Assembly: GCA_903928915.1 (NCBI GenBank) | Contig: CAIYSL010000138.1 | Location: 1-64,000 of the forward strand | DNA: 64,000 bases | Direction of reading: 5' to 3' | Origin: an uncultured Syntrophobacterales bacterium | GTDB lineage: Bacteria > Desulfobacterota > Syntrophia > Syntrophales > UBA5619 | Shown here: piece after piece, positions 1 through 10,385 of the stretch | Layout of the letters: each line of letters starts with the position of its first letter | How positions within the stretch are numbered: position 1 is the first letter of the stretch | Made by a program: the position numbers and the translations under genes | Notes under the pieces: model-generated | Databases searched by the model: none | Told to the model about the DNA's origin: nothing | What the model saw: the letters and a program-made list of their open reading frames with translations, nothing else

Positions 1-439
1 CGGAGGCCTCGTACAGGCGACGGGCCGCGTCGAGGCCGGCAAAGGTCCACAGCGTGGTGCGGCGGTATGCCTGCCGGTCGCAGAAGGAGACCGCCTCCGC
101 CAGCAGGCGGCTGCCCCAGCCGCTGCCCTGCACCTCCGGCGCGACGATGAACCAGCGGAGGTGCGCCCCCTCGGTTGCCGCCTTCAGGCCGTCGATCGCG
201 ATCGAACCGGCTACGCGATCCCCGCTGCGGAGCGTCCAGAATCCGTCACGCCGATCGTCGAAACGGCCGAGAAATTCCGCCAGTTCGGTCGCCACCTTGG
301 CCTCGAAGTACAGGCCGAACCCCCAGTGGCGGTGGTAATAGGCCGCATGCATCTCCACGACGCGGCCGATCGCCCCGGGCAGATACCCGCCGATTTCGAT
401 CTGCATTTGCACACCCCGGTGTGGATTGCCCTTGCTCAT
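1..439 (-). CDS. GNAT-family N-acetyltransferase (3' end outside window)
   Basis: About 146 residues are visible; the C-terminus lies beyond base 1. The conserved acetyl-CoA loop is present near residues 98-112 as FIVAPEVQGSGWGSRLL, with the Q-x-x-G-x-G pyrophosphate-binding pattern. It is followed by a helix and the strand TTLWTF and then by AARRLYEAS, which is typical of GNAT proteins that sit alone or behind MarR domains. The ATG at 439 is chosen by frame. A second ATG ten codons later has a better GGGG-rich upstream stretch and is an equal candidate. The substrate cannot be told from the sequence. It lies on the same strand as the formyltransferase upstream of it, with a 66-base gap. Confidence 0.75.
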   Translation of the reverse strand, partial: MSKGNPHRGVQMQIEIGGYLPGAIGRVVEMHAAYYHRHWGFGLYFEAKVATELAEFLGRFDDRRDGFWTLRSGDRVAGSIAIDGLKAATEGAHLRWFIVAPEVQGSGWGSRLLAEAVSFCDRQAYRRTTLWTFAGLDAARRLYEAS

Positions 440-505
440 GCCGCAGGACTCTATCGGAAGAAACCCGGTCTTAAAAGCGCCGATCGATCCCCCGGTTCCG
501 TCGTC

Positions 506-1426
506 TCAGGCAGCGGTGAATCGATCGCCTGGCCGGAGGCCCTGCGCTGCGGCGAAGGCGGCGGCATCCTGTTTGCCCGCCTCCGTTCGGACCTTCCCGA
601 TCCGGATCACCCCGTCCGCCGCGGCTACGCTGAGCCCCTCGCTGTCCGCGGCAACCACCTCTCCCGGCCGGCCGGAAAGGCCGGCGGCGAGCCGCTGCGC
701 CTCGAACAGCCGGACCTTGCTCCCGTTCAGGAAGGTGAAGGCCCCCGGCTGGGGGTCGCACCCCCGGATGAGGTTGTGGACCCGTTCCGCGGGCTGCCCC
801 CAATCGACCGCCGCGACCTTGTCGTTGCAGAGCGGCTCGTAGGTGGCGAGGGTTTCGTCCTGGACGAGGCGGGGCGCCCGTTCCGCCTTGATCAGATCGA
901 CGGACTCGACGATCGCCTCGACGCCGAGGGGAAAAAGCCGGTTGAAGTACAGCGACCCGGTAGTGTCCTCCGCTCCGATGGGGATCCGTTTCTGCAGGAG
1001 GATCGGGCCGGTGTCGATCCCGGCGTCCGGCCAGAATATCGTCAGCCCCGTCTCGCGGTCGCCCATGATCACCGCCCAGTTGATCGCGCTCCCGCCGCGG
1101 TGGCGGGGGAGGAGCGAGGGGTGGTAGCAGATCGTCCCCTGCGCCGGGGCCCCGACGATCGAGGCCGGGATGATGTCCGTGACAAAGGCCATGATCAGGA
1201 GGTCGGCTTGTAACGCCTGAACGGCCCGCAGAGTCTCGGCGGATTTGTATGTTTCCGGACGATGGGCGGGGATCCCCCGCAGTCTGGCGGCAGCCTCGAG
1301 GGGGTCGGGCTTCGCCCCGGCCTTCCCCTGCGGCAGCCACACGGCGATCAGGTCTTCGCCGCGGTCGGCGAGCGTTTCGAGCACCTTTGCGCCGAAGGCG
1401 GCCTGTCCCATGATGGTTATACGCAT
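506..1426 (-). CDS. Formyltransferase, 10-formyl-THF hydrolase-domain type
   Basis: This 306-residue protein belongs to the formyl-transfer fold (Fmt / PurN / FDH hydrolase). Residues 1-100 form the Rossmann-like folate-binding part. The active-site segment YHPSLLPRHRGGSAINW lies at 101-117, and FWPDAGIDTGPILLQKR at 131-147 carries the catalytic Asp. The Asn two residues before the His of methionyl-tRNA formyltransferases is replaced by Cys here. The YHPSLLPRHRG-SAINW and FW-D-G-DTG patterns are closer to the N-terminal hydrolase domain of 10-formyltetrahydrofolate dehydrogenase than to Fmt. A C-terminal Fmt_C-like domain covers about 205-300. The ATG at 1426 has the ribosome site GAAAGGAA. 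The role could be formyl-THF hydrolysis or formyl transfer to an unknown acceptor. Confidence 0.75.
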   Translation of the reverse strand: MRITIMGQAAFGAKVLETLADRGEDLIAVWLPQGKAGAKPDPLEAAARLRGIPAHRPETYKSAETLRAVQALQADLLIMAFVTDIIPASIVGAPAQGTICYHPSLLPRHRGGSAINWAVIMGDRETGLTIFWPDAGIDTGPILLQKRIPIGAEDTTGSLYFNRLFPLGVEAIVESVDLIKAERAPRLVQDETLATYEPLCNDKVAAVDWGQPAERVHNLIRGCDPQPGAFTFLNGSKVRLFEAQRLAAGLSGRPGEVVAADSEGLSVAAADGVIRIGKVRTEAGKQDAAAFAAAQGLRPGDRFTAA

Positions 1427-1455
1427 AGCTGGTTCCTTTCGCTGGGTATTGGTTG

Positions 1456-2445
1456 TCAGGGAACTTCCTGCCGGATGCGGTTCCGCTCCTCCTCGTTCAG
1501 GAGGCAGCCCGCCAGGCATTTCTCCGCGCACCGGCCATCGCACGGTTCCGTGTGGACCGTGACCGTCGCGGCGGGGAACCGCTCCTTGATCCGCCTGACC
1601 AGATCCTGGTTGAGGCGGTGCGCACGTGCCACGGTCATCTGCCCATCCACCTGGATGTGGACCTCGACGAACCGGAAGTGTCCCGCCTTGCGGGTGCGCA
1701 ACTGATGGTAGCCGTGGATGTCCGGCCGCAGGGAACAAATCCGCCGGCGAATCTCCTCCTCCTCCTCCGGGGGGAGCGTCTCGTCCATCAGCCCCCCCGT
1801 CGACTGCCGGGTAAGGTCCCAGGCCGCCTTGATGATCAGCAGGGCGACCCCGATCGCCGCGACGGGGTCGAGCCAGTGGAGCTCCACAGCGGGAAAGAGC
1901 GACTCGCCGGCCCAGATCACCGCAAGTCCGGCCATCACCCCCGCCGAGGTGTACACGTCGGTGCGCAGATGCCAGCCGTCGGCGATCAGGGCGACCGAGT
2001 CGGTCTCCGTGCCCACCGTGAAGAGCATCCGGGCTACGAAGACGTTGACAACGGCGGAGATGAGCATGACCGCCACGCCCCACCCCGCGGTCTCCATCGG
2101 GAGCGGCGCCAGGATCTTCGCGACGCTCTCCCAGATGATCCACCCCGCGGCGACGAAGATCAGGAGCGCCTCTACGGTCCCGGAGATGTTTTCGATCTTT
2201 CCGTGGCCGAAGGGGTGCTTCCCGTCTGCGGGCAGGCTGGAGGTCTTCACCGAAAACAGGGCGATGACGGCCGCCGCCAGGTCGACGCCGGAATGGATCG
2301 CTTCGGATACGACGGCCACCGAACCGATCCAGAGGCCCACGATCAGCTTCAGCACCACGAGCGTCGTGTTGGAGAAGACCGACAGGAGCGCAGCCCGTTC
2401 TTTGCGGCGTTGTGCATCCATCGGTTTGACGATCTCCCTCTTCAT
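1456..2445 (-). CDS. Cation diffusion facilitator family transporter with cysteine-rich tail
   Basis: This 329-residue protein is an inner-membrane divalent metal/proton antiporter of the CzcD/FieF family. The conserved HSGVD motif lies in TM2 (residues 51-55) and the matching HLRTD motif lies in TM5 (about 154-158); together they build the transport site. The linker DGKHPFGHGKIE (74-85) is typical of the family. The cytosolic ferredoxin-like domain follows TM6 and includes FRFVEVHIQVDG. The last 30 residues are unusual: they contain PCDGRCAEKCLAGC, four cysteines spaced C-x3-C-x3-C-x3-C. That tail is not part of the usual fold and could bind a soft metal. The substrate metal (Zn, Fe, Cd or another) is not decided by sequence. 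Confidence 0.88.
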   Translation of the reverse strand: MKREIVKPMDAQRRKERAALLSVFSNTTLVVLKLIVGLWIGSVAVVSEAIHSGVDLAAAVIALFSVKTSSLPADGKHPFGHGKIENISGTVEALLIFVAAGWIIWESVAKILAPLPMETAGWGVAVMLISAVVNVFVARMLFTVGTETDSVALIADGWHLRTDVYTSAGVMAGLAVIWAGESLFPAVELHWLDPVAAIGVALLIIKAAWDLTRQSTGGLMDETLPPEEEEEIRRRICSLRPDIHGYHQLRTRKAGHFRFVEVHIQVDGQMTVARAHRLNQDLVRRIKERFPAATVTVHTEPCDGRCAEKCLAGCLLNEEERNRIRQEVP

Positions 2446-2487
2446 CTCTTGAAATCTTCGGAAATCAAATCCCTGCGCACGCTGGAC

Positions 2488-2543
2488 ATTTTTCGACCCT
2501 GCACCTCCTCGCTTCGCTGCGGGGGCAGGGGGCCCCGAAAAAT
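2488..2543. repeat. Inverted repeat between two minus-strand genes
   Basis: The outer arms ATTTTTCG and CGAAAAAT (8 bp) enclose inner arms CCCTGC and GCAGGG. The loop contains GCTTCGC-like sequence. It can form a long hairpin in either direction. No T-run follows it in the minus direction, so it is a weak candidate terminator or mRNA-end structure for the acyl-CoA ligase operon. Confidence 0.55.
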
Positions 2544-2596
2544 CTCCCCTCAGCGCTTCCCGGGATCCGATTTCCCCGGTACGCTGCGGTCTCCCT

Positions 2597-4000
2597 TCAC
2601 GAATCGCTCTGCGGGCGGTTCATCGCCTCGCGGCACCTGGCCAGGATCGCGAGGGCCTCGAAGGGCTGCTCGATTTCCGGGAAGGTCGGGATCCCCTGGG
2701 GCTCCAGCGCCTCCTTGTACTCATCCATGCACTTCTTGTCGCCGCTGAAGGTGACGAGAATCGGTTTTTCGGGGTACTTCGCCGCCAGCTCCACGATGAA
2801 CCGGGAGTCGGGAACACCCGTCTCGGGGGTGAGCATCATCACCGCTACGACGGCGTCCGCGGCGGAATCCTTGAGCACGATCTCCATCCCCTCGCGGTAG
2901 GCGTACTCGACCCCCGTCGCGGTGGCCGCGGGCCAGATGTCCACGGGGTTGCGCATCCGGATGTAGGCGGGGCTGATCGCCTGGAGCCTGGCAACCGTGC
3001 CCGGGTCGAGGGGGGGGATCGCGAGCCCCAGCCGCACGCAGAAATCCGACAGGACCGCGAGCATAGCGCCCGAAGGCGCCAGGAAACTGACCCCCCTTCC
3101 CCGGGGGAGCGGCAGCATCGAAAGGGCCTTCCCCGCCAGGACGAGATGGGAATACTCGGAGATGCGGACGACACCGGCTTGGCGCAGCATCCCGTCGACG
3201 ATGCGGTCGGGCGAGGCCATGGCCGCCGTATGGGCGGCCGCGGCCTGCCTGCCTGCCTCGGTGGCGCCGCTGATCAGCAGGACCACGGGCTTCCTGCGGG
3301 TGACTTCCGCGGCCACCTCCAGGAAGCGGCGCGGCCGCTTGAATCCCTCGACGTAGATCAGGACTGCCGCCGTCTCCGGATCCGCCCCGAGGTACTCCAG
3401 TGCCTCTGTTTCGTCGATGTCGATCTTGTTCCCCAGCCCCACGACGCGCGCCACGCCGAAATGCTCGCCGGTCATGATCGCGCGCAGGGTGTGGGTCCCG
3501 AAGTTTCCCGTCTGGGCGATGTAGGAGACGCGGCCCGGGCGGATCTTCCCCTGAGGAAAGAAGGTCGAGGTGAAGGCCTGCGGGGTAGAGGTATGGCCCG
3601 AGGTGTTCGGGCCGAGTACCTGGAGTCCCTTGGCGGCGATGATGCGGACGAGCTCCTCCTGGATCGCGGCGCCGGCTTCGTCCACCTCGGCGAACCCGCC
3701 GGAGGAGAGGACGAAATTGCGGATCCCGCGCTCGGCGCAGTCGGCCAGCGCCCCGGGGGTGGCCGCCGCGGGGAGGATGATCACGGCCAGGTCGCAATCG
3801 GCCGGCAGGGCGGCGATGGAGGTCAGGACCCCGATCCCCAGGATCGTTCCCCCCTTCGGGTTGACGGGGTACAGCTTCCCGGGGTAGCCGTTGGCGAGGA
3901 TGTTCCTGATCACCTCGTGGCCGGGCTTCCCCGGCACGGCGGAGGCGCCGATGATCGCCACGCCGCGGGGTTCGAACAGTGCGGTGAGATCGCGCTTCAT
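2597..4000 (-). CDS. Acetate/acyl-CoA ligase (ADP-forming), CoA-binding alpha subunit
   Basis: This 467-residue protein catalyses, with the beta subunit upstream of it, acyl-CoA + ADP + Pi to acid + CoA + ATP, a substrate-level phosphorylation step of anaerobes. The N-terminal CoA-binding Rossmann domain begins GVAIIGASAVPGKPG (about 13-27), followed by YPVNPKG. GPNTSGH lies near residue 135. The succinyl-CoA-ligase-like domain follows and contains the segment AAAAHTAAMAS, where the phosphorylated His of this family is expected. The subunits are split, as in archaeal ACD enzymes, rather than fused as in many bacteria. The start codon overlaps the beta-subunit stop (ATGA), indicating translational coupling. 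Confidence 0.9.
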   Translation of the reverse strand: MKRDLTALFEPRGVAIIGASAVPGKPGHEVIRNILANGYPGKLYPVNPKGGTILGIGVLTSIAALPADCDLAVIILPAAATPGALADCAERGIRNFVLSSGGFAEVDEAGAAIQEELVRIIAAKGLQVLGPNTSGHTSTPQAFTSTFFPQGKIRPGRVSYIAQTGNFGTHTLRAIMTGEHFGVARVVGLGNKIDIDETEALEYLGADPETAAVLIYVEGFKRPRRFLEVAAEVTRRKPVVLLISGATEAGRQAAAAHTAAMASPDRIVDGMLRQAGVVRISEYSHLVLAGKALSMLPLPRGRGVSFLAPSGAMLAVLSDFCVRLGLAIPPLDPGTVARLQAISPAYIRMRNPVDIWPAATATGVEYAYREGMEIVLKDSAADAVVAVMMLTPETGVPDSRFIVELAAKYPEKPILVTFSGDKKCMDEYKEALEPQGIPTFPEIEQPFEALAILARCREAMNRPQSDS

Positions 4001-4731
4001 CGCGTGCCTCCGGGGGGCTGGTTCGGGTCTTCCGGCCGCCGGCGCCTGCCGGATGCTGCCGGAGCGGCCCGGAGCACGACCAGGGCGTCGACTGCCACGG
4101 GGGTTCCGTCGGGCCGGATCTTTACGGGGTTGATGTCGATCTCGCCGACTTCGTCGTACCGGCAGCCGATCTCCCCCAGGCCGACGATGATCCGGGCAAG
4201 GGCCTGCCGGTCCGCGGCCGCCTGGCCGCGGAAGGCCCCGAGGATCTTCGCGGTGCGGATCTCCGCCATCATCTCCAGGGCCGCGGAGGTTCCCAGGGGC
4301 GCGACGCGGAAGACCGCGTCGTCGATCAGTTCGGTGAAGATCCCGCCCAGGCCGAACATCACGCAGGGGCCGAACCGGGCGTCCCGGGTGAGGCCGCAGA
4401 CGAGCTCCCGTTCCCCCGGGACCAGCTCCTGGACGATCAGCCCCTCGCAGCCGGCGATCGCCAGCAGGCGGCGGGCCTCCTGCCGGACCTCCGCCTCCGA
4501 CTTCAGATTCAGGCTGACGGCCCCCAGCTCCGTCTTGTGCTGAATGCCTTCGCCGGCGGCCTTCAGCACGACGGGGTACCCGATCTCCGCGGCGGCGGTC
4601 AGGGCCGCTGCCGGGTCCGGGACGAACAGCTCGCGCCCGACCGGGATTCCGAACCCCGCCAGAAACCCTTTCGCCTCATGCTCGTTGAGCGCGCTCCTTC
4701 CCCCGGCGAGCGCCGCGGTGATCACGTCCAT
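3997..4731 (-). CDS. Acetate/acyl-CoA ligase (ADP-forming), ATP-grasp beta subunit
   Basis: This 244-residue ATP-grasp protein supplies the nucleotide-binding half of the ADP-forming acyl-CoA synthetase. It shows GYPVVLKAAGEGIQHKTELGAV near residues 50-71, FGLGGIFTELIDDAVFRVAPL with the conserved acidic residues, and GEIDINPVKI near the C-terminus, all expected in the ACD beta subunit. The start at 4731 follows GGGGGAG nine bases upstream. A longer reading frame extends to 4806, but its extra N-terminus looks non-coding. The gene overlaps the alpha subunit by four bases. The 210-base gap to the CoA-ester lyase has no recognised element. Confidence 0.88.
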   Translation of the reverse strand: MDVITAALAGGRSALNEHEAKGFLAGFGIPVGRELFVPDPAAALTAAAEIGYPVVLKAAGEGIQHKTELGAVSLNLKSEAEVRQEARRLLAIAGCEGLIVQELVPGERELVCGLTRDARFGPCVMFGLGGIFTELIDDAVFRVAPLGTSAALEMMAEIRTAKILGAFRGQAAADRQALARIIVGLGEIGCRYDEVGEIDINPVKIRPDGTPVAVDALVVLRAAPAASGRRRRPEDPNQPPGGTR

Positions 4732-4941
4732 CAGGGCGATCTCCCCCTTTCCGTGTCTGTTCGGGTGGTGGATGTGCCGGCCTCCGTCCCGATCGCGGGA
4801 GGTCACCCCGTCGGCGCCGTGGGCAGCCGGAGGATGGGGGCGGCAGGAGGATCAATACCACAACTGCGGTCGGCAAGGCTATCAGAAAAGGGAGCGGTTC
4901 CCGGGGACTCCCGGCACGGGGGCTTCACGGGCGGGGCAGGA

Positions 4942-5901
4942 TCATGCCCCCTTCGGGCCGGCGAGCGCCGTCGCCTTTTCGGCCTCGCGCCGGGCGACCG
5001 CCGCGGACCGCGCCAGGATGTAGTCCACATGCTTCATGTTGGCCACATCGTACATCCTGCCGTCCACGTTCACCGACCCCTTCCCCTGGGCGTAGGCGTC
5101 GTCGAGGGCCGCTTTCACCTTCCGGGCCATTGCGAGGTCCTGCTGCGCAGGCGCAAACCCTTCGTTGGCCGCCTCCACCCAGCCGGGGTGGATGAGGCTC
5201 GTCCCCGTGAACCCGAGCCATTGGGCGCGCCGGCAGGCCGCGACCATCGCCTCCCGCCCCTGCGAGATGTCGGTGAAATCGACGCCGTTTTGCGCCCCCA
5301 GGCCGTGGGCCTGCACGCCCGCGGCGCGGGCCGCGAATAGCAGCCGGTTTTCGGCATAGAAATACTGTTCGAAGTTCATTGCCGTGAGCCGGGGAAACCC
5401 CATGCTGACCGAGAGGTCTGCCTGGCCGATGTTCATCTGGGCGGTCCGGGGGGATGCCTTGGCGATGGCGTCGATGTTCACCACCCCTGCCGCGGTCTCG
5501 ACGATGAGGTCGAAATAGACCGTTCCGGCGGGGAAGCCCCGCTCCTGTTCCAGCCAGGTGACCAGCCGGTCGATTCGCTGAATCTCCTCGGCCGACTCGG
5601 GCTTGGGGATCATCACGCCGTCGAGTCCCGGGACCATGCTGGCTTCGAGGTCTTCCTCCTCGTGCTCCCGGTTGATGCGCACCTGGACTTCTGCCCCGCC
5701 CTGCCTGACGAGGGGGATGACGTCTTTCACCCGCTTCCGGGCGGAGGCCTTGTCTGCCGGGGCGATGGAATCCTCGAGGTCCAGGATGATGACGTCTGCC
5801 CCGCGGGTCCACGCCTTTGCGACGAATTTCTCCCGGTTCACCGGGACGTACAGCTTGGACCTGCGGACCACGTTCACGAGCCGGTCGTGCGCATTCGCCA
5901 T
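4942..5901 (-). CDS. HpcH/HpaI (CitE-like) CoA-ester lyase
   Basis: This 319-residue TIM-barrel protein belongs to the citrate-lyase-beta / malyl-CoA lyase family, which cleaves or condenses beta-hydroxyacyl-CoA thioesters using Mg2+. Visible family marks are RSKLYVPVNREKF near the N-terminus, ILDLEDSIAP (metal ligand region, about 55-64), VRINRE, GVMIPKPES, LIVETAAGVVN with the conserved Glu, and QADLSVSMG with the conserved Asp. The chosen ATG (5901) begins MANAHDR; a longer frame adds 20 residues that look like leader sequence. It sits upstream of the ADP-forming acyl-CoA ligase genes, so its product may feed that ATP-yielding step. The natural substrate is unknown. Confidence 0.85.
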   Translation of the reverse strand: MANAHDRLVNVVRRSKLYVPVNREKFVAKAWTRGADVIILDLEDSIAPADKASARKRVKDVIPLVRQGGAEVQVRINREHEEEDLEASMVPGLDGVMIPKPESAEEIQRIDRLVTWLEQERGFPAGTVYFDLIVETAAGVVNIDAIAKASPRTAQMNIGQADLSVSMGFPRLTAMNFEQYFYAENRLLFAARAAGVQAHGLGAQNGVDFTDISQGREAMVAACRRAQWLGFTGTSLIHPGWVEAANEGFAPAQQDLAMARKVKAALDDAYAQGKGSVNVDGRMYDVANMKHVDYILARSAAVARREAEKATALAGPKGA

Positions 5902-6018
5902 GGCGCCCCCGCTATTGAGGTGATTACAATGGAAAAACGATGAGCGTCCGGAGGAGACCACAAAACGCGCTTGAGTGTCAAGGACATTTGCGGAGCTAAA
6001 AAAAATAGAAAAATGTTC

Positions 6019-6046
6019 TTGACAGCGCGGATTTTGGGATTATAAT
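6019..6046 (+). promoter_or_regulatory. Sigma-70 promoter of the metY leader
   Basis: A perfect -35 box TTGACA (6019-6024) and a perfect -10 box TATAAT (6041-6046) are separated by 16 bases. Transcription should start near 6053, giving a leader of about 245 bases before metY. Confidence 0.9.
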
Positions 6047-6106
6047 GTCAACCAAAGTAGTAGGAATAGTAGTGATTGGCGCCGGAAAGGGAGGAACACC
6101 GGAAAG

Positions 6107-6184
6107 GTGAGACAGAGGGTAAACGTACTGAGTCTGATGATGTGCATGTGTCTTTACACCGGCCGGGGAGGTCTATTCATGTGA
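6107..6184 (+). CDS. Met/Cys-rich leader peptide (candidate attenuator peptide)
   Basis: A short frame lies inside the structured metY leader. It begins with GTG at 6107, preceded by a GGGAGG stretch 12 bases away, or with the in-frame ATG at 6137, and ends at TGA 6182-6184. It would encode 25 (or 15) residues. Its centre is LSLMMCMC and its end is GGLFM: two Cys and three Met codons fall in the five codons 6137-6151, with one more Met before the stop. The stop lies 26 bases ahead of an intrinsic terminator, and the genes downstream make cysteine and methionine. This is the layout of a ribosome-stalling attenuator. That the peptide is translated, and which amino acid is sensed, is inference. 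The competing antiterminator could not be settled by eye. Confidence 0.5.
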   Translation: MRQRVNVLSLMMCMCLYTGRGGLFM

Positions 6185-6209
6185 AGGTGTGAGACTCCAT
6201 GGATGTGAC

Positions 6210-7596
<1,387 letters not shown>

Positions 7597-7628
7597 GGGG
7601 ATCACGGATAATGGGGAGGAGGCAGACG

Positions 7629-8555
7629 ATGAAAATATATGATGACATTACCAAGACAATAGGGCATACCCCCCTGGTCAGGCTGAACCGCATGGCAAAG
7701 GAGCTGAAGGCGCAGGTGGTGGTGAAGCTGGAGTCGTTCAACCCCCTCTCCAGCGTGAAGGACCGGATCGGCGTCGCCATGATCGAGGACGCCGAGAAAC
7801 GGGGGCTCTTGAAGGAAGGGTCGGTGATCGTCGAGCCGACGAGCGGGAATACCGGGATCGCCCTTGCCTTTGTGGCGGCGGCGAAGGGATACCGCCTGAT
7901 CCTCACGATGCCCGATACGATGAGCCTGGAGCGGAGGCAGCTCCTGGGGATCTTCGGCGCCGAGTTGGTCCTGACGCCGGGCGCCGAGGGGATGAAGGGC
8001 GCCATCCGGAAGGCCGAGGAGCTGGTCGCCACGACACCCGGGGCCTTTATGCCCCAGCAGTTCAACAATCCGGCGAACCCGGAGATCCACCGCAAGACAA
8101 CGGCCGAGGAGATCTGGGCCGATACGGACGGGAAGGTGGACATCCTGGTGGCCGGCATCGGGACAGGCGGGACGCTGACCGGCGTCGCCGAGATGATCAA
8201 GAAACGGAGGCCGGGGTTCAAGGCCGTCGCGGTCGAGCCCGAGGCGTCGCCGGTACTCTCGGGGGGCCAGCCCGGTCCGCACAAGATCCAGGGGATCGGC
8301 GCGGGTTTTGTCCCCGGGGTGCTCAACCGCGGGATGATCGACGAGATCGTAACGGTCTCCAACGACAACGCCGGGATCACCGCTCGGCGTCTTGCCCGCG
8401 AGGAGGGGATCCTGGCCGGCATCTCCTGCGGCGCGGCCCTCTGGGCCGGCCTGGAGATCGCCAAGCGGCCGGAGAACGAGGGGAAGCTGATTGTGGTCGT
8501 TCTGCCCGATACGGGAGAGCGGTACCTCTCCACCTGGCTGTTCAAAGAAAGTTAA
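7629..8555 (+). CDS. cysK: Cysteine synthase A (O-acetylserine sulfhydrylase)
   Basis: This 308-residue enzyme forms L-cysteine from O-acetylserine and sulfide with [17 protein letters not shown] opens the protein. The PLP lysine is K44 in [11 protein letters not shown], the substrate loop is [11 protein letters not shown], the phosphate-binding glycine loop is [10 protein letters not shown], and [13 protein letters not shown] closes the protein as in CysK. The ATG at 7629 follows GGGAGGAGG. It lies 32 bases behind metY and 8 bases ahead of metX, so the three are probably one operon. Its partner cysE lies 7 kb downstream. Confidence 0.95.
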   Translation: MKIYDDITKTIGHTPLVRLNRMAKELKAQVVVKLESFNPLSSVKDRIGVAMIEDAEKRGLLKEGSVIVEPTSGNTGIALAFVAAAKGYRLILTMPDTMSLERRQLLGIFGAELVLTPGAEGMKGAIRKAEELVATTPGAFMPQQFNNPANPEIHRKTTAEEIWADTDGKVDILVAGIGTGGTLTGVAEMIKKRRPGFKAVAVEPEASPVLSGGQPGPHKIQGIGAGFVPGVLNRGMIDEIVTVSNDNAGITARRLAREEGILAGISCGAALWAGLEIAKRPENEGKLIVVVLPDTGERYLSTWLFKES

Positions 8556-8563
8556 AAGGGAAT

Positions 8564-9778
8564 ATGAAAGCAGCGGCAAAAAAGAAGGCAGCGGAAACCC
8601 AGTTGGAGGTGTGTAAAGGCTCCCTTGGCGTCGTTGAGACGCGGGAATTCACCTTCGCCGAAGGGCCCGATCCGCTGAAGCTCGAAAGCGGCGAGACCCT
8701 GGGACCGATAACGCTCGCCTACGAAACATACGGGCAGCTCAACGCCGAAAAGTCCAACGCGATTCTCGTCCTGCACGCCCTTTCCGGGGACGCCCACGCC
8801 GCGGGAATCCTCAAGGAAGAATCGACCCCCGGGTGGTGGAACGCGATGATCGGACCGGGCAAGCCCTTCGACACGGACAAGTATTTCGTCATCTGCTCCA
8901 ACGTGATCGGCGGGTGCAAGGGGAGCACCGGGCCCTCTTCCCTGAATCCCCAGACCGGGAAACCCTACGGGACGGATTTTCCGTTCATCACGATCGCCGA
9001 CATGGTCGCGGCCCAGCGGCACCTGATCGACTTTTTGGGGATCGAGCGTCTGCTCTGCGTGGCGGGGGGCTCGATGGGCGGGATGCAGGTCCTCCAGTGG
9101 GTGGCCTCCTACCCGGAACGGGTCCGGTCCGCCATCCCCATCGCCACGGCGCTCAAACATTCGCCGCAGCAGATCGCCTTCAACGAGGTGATCCGGCAGT
9201 CGATCATGGGCGATCCGGCCTGGCGCGGGGGGCACTACTACGAGAGCGGCCAGCCCGAGAGGGGCCTTGCCGTTGCGCGGATGATCGGTCACATCACCTT
9301 CATGAGCGACCAGTCGATGGAGGAGAAGTTTTCCCGGAAGCTCAAGAAAGGCAAGGGCCACTTCAGCTTCAATTTCGATCCGGATTTCGAGGTGGAGGGG
9401 TATCTCCATTATCGGGGGGCGAGTTTCGTCAAACGGTTCGACGCGAACTCCTATCTGTACATCACCAAGGCGCTGGACTATTTCGACCTCTCGGGCGAAA
9501 AATTGATCGGCGGGCACGCGATCGATACCCGGTTTCTCGTCCTCTCCTTCCAGTCGGACTGGCTTTACCCCTCCTACCAGTCCCAGGAGATCGTCCGGCT
9601 GCTGAAGCGCAAACAGATTGACGCTACGTACTGCGAGTTGAAATCGACCTACGGGCATGATGCCTTCCTGGTAGAGACGGAGGGGCAGGGGACGCTGGTC
9701 AGCCATTTTCTGGAGCGGACCTACACCGGGGCGGTAAACGGGAACGGAAACGGAGGCGGAAATGGCAAGCACCGCTGA
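8564..9778 (+). CDS. metX: Homoserine O-acetyltransferase
   Basis: This 404-residue alpha/beta-hydrolase transfers acetyl from acetyl-CoA to homoserine, giving the substrate for MetY. The nucleophile Ser is in the GGSMGGMQ elbow. [14 protein letters not shown] and [11 protein letters not shown] are hallmark MetX segments, and YGHDAFLVE near the C-terminus supplies the catalytic His. MetX and HST (homoserine succinyltransferases of this fold) cannot be separated surely by eye, but the metY neighbour favours acetyl transfer. The C-terminus is a Gly/Asn tail that overlaps metW by 17 bases. Confidence 0.93.
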   Translation: MKAAAKKKAAETQLEVCKGSLGVVETREFTFAEGPDPLKLESGETLGPITLAYETYGQLNAEKSNAILVLHALSGDAHAAGILKEESTPGWWNAMIGPGKPFDTDKYFVICSNVIGGCKGSTGPSSLNPQTGKPYGTDFPFITIADMVAAQRHLIDFLGIERLLCVAGGSMGGMQVLQWVASYPERVRSAIPIATALKHSPQQIAFNEVIRQSIMGDPAWRGGHYYESGQPERGLAVARMIGHITFMSDQSMEEKFSRKLKKGKGHFSFNFDPDFEVEGYLHYRGASFVKRFDANSYLYITKALDYFDLSGEKLIGGHAIDTRFLVLSFQSDWLYPSYQSQEIVRLLKRKQIDATYCELKSTYGHDAFLVETEGQGTLVSHFLERTYTGAVNGNGNGGGNGKHR

Positions 9779-10385
9779 AGGCATCCGCCCCGATCACCGG
9801 ATCATCTTCGACATGATCGAGCCTTCATCGCGCGTCCTTGATCTCGGCTGCGGCAGCGGCGATCTGACCCACCTCCTGATGCGGGACAAGAATGTCTGGG
9901 TCCAGGGGATCGAGCTGGACGAGCAGGCGATCTATGAGTGTGTAAGGAAGGGGCTCCCCGTTTGTCAGAGCGACATCGAGAGCGGGCTCGCGGAATACCC
10001 CGACGGTTCGTTCGACTATGTGATCCTGAACCAGAGCCTCCAGGAGGTCCGAAAGGCCCTGTTCCTCGTCCGGGAAGCCCTGCGGGTGGGGCGCCGGGTC
10101 ATCATCGGATTCCCCAACTTTGCCCATATCAGCGCCCGGGCCTCGCTGTTCTTCCTCGGGAAGGCGCCGATGACGCCGTCGCTCCCCTACCGCTGGTACG
10201 ACACCCCCAACGTGCGGTTCCTGAGCATCAGCGATTTCCGGCGTTTCTGCCGGGACAACGGCTTCCGGGTGGAGAAGGCCTCTTTTTTAAGCGGGCATAA
10301 AAGGATCACCCTCTGGCCCAATCTCCGGGCCCTCGGGGCGATCTTCCTGCTCTCGAAGGGGAAGGCGACGACAGACAATGGATAG
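9762..10385 (+). CDS. metW: Methionine biosynthesis protein MetW
   Basis: This 207-residue class I methyltransferase-fold protein has the SAM-binding motif [11 protein letters not shown] near residues 24-34 and the MetW marks [14 protein letters not shown] and [13 protein letters not shown]. MetW is regularly paired with MetX and is needed for its full activity in several bacteria; the chemistry is not well established. The gene overlaps the end of metX and ends inside the start of hydE (8-base overlap), so the three are translated as a coupled unit. Confidence 0.92.
   Translation: MASTAEGIRPDHRIIFDMIEPSSRVLDLGCGSGDLTHLLMRDKNVWVQGIELDEQAIYECVRKGLPVCQSDIESGLAEYPDGSFDYVILNQSLQEVRKALFLVREALRVGRRVIIGFPNFAHISARASLFFLGKAPMTPSLPYRWYDTPNVRFLSISDFRRFCRDNGFRVEKASFLSGHKRITLWPNLRALGAIFLLSKGKATTDNG

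Noticed and set aside
161-1213. Long plus-strand frame (350 codons) opposite the GNAT and formyltransferase genes
   Set aside because: It runs antisense to two genes with clear motifs, has no domain and no ribosome site, and is explained by high GC.
6134-6140. CTGATGA resembling a hammerhead ribozyme core
   Set aside because: No GAAA partner and no stem II/III arrangement around it.
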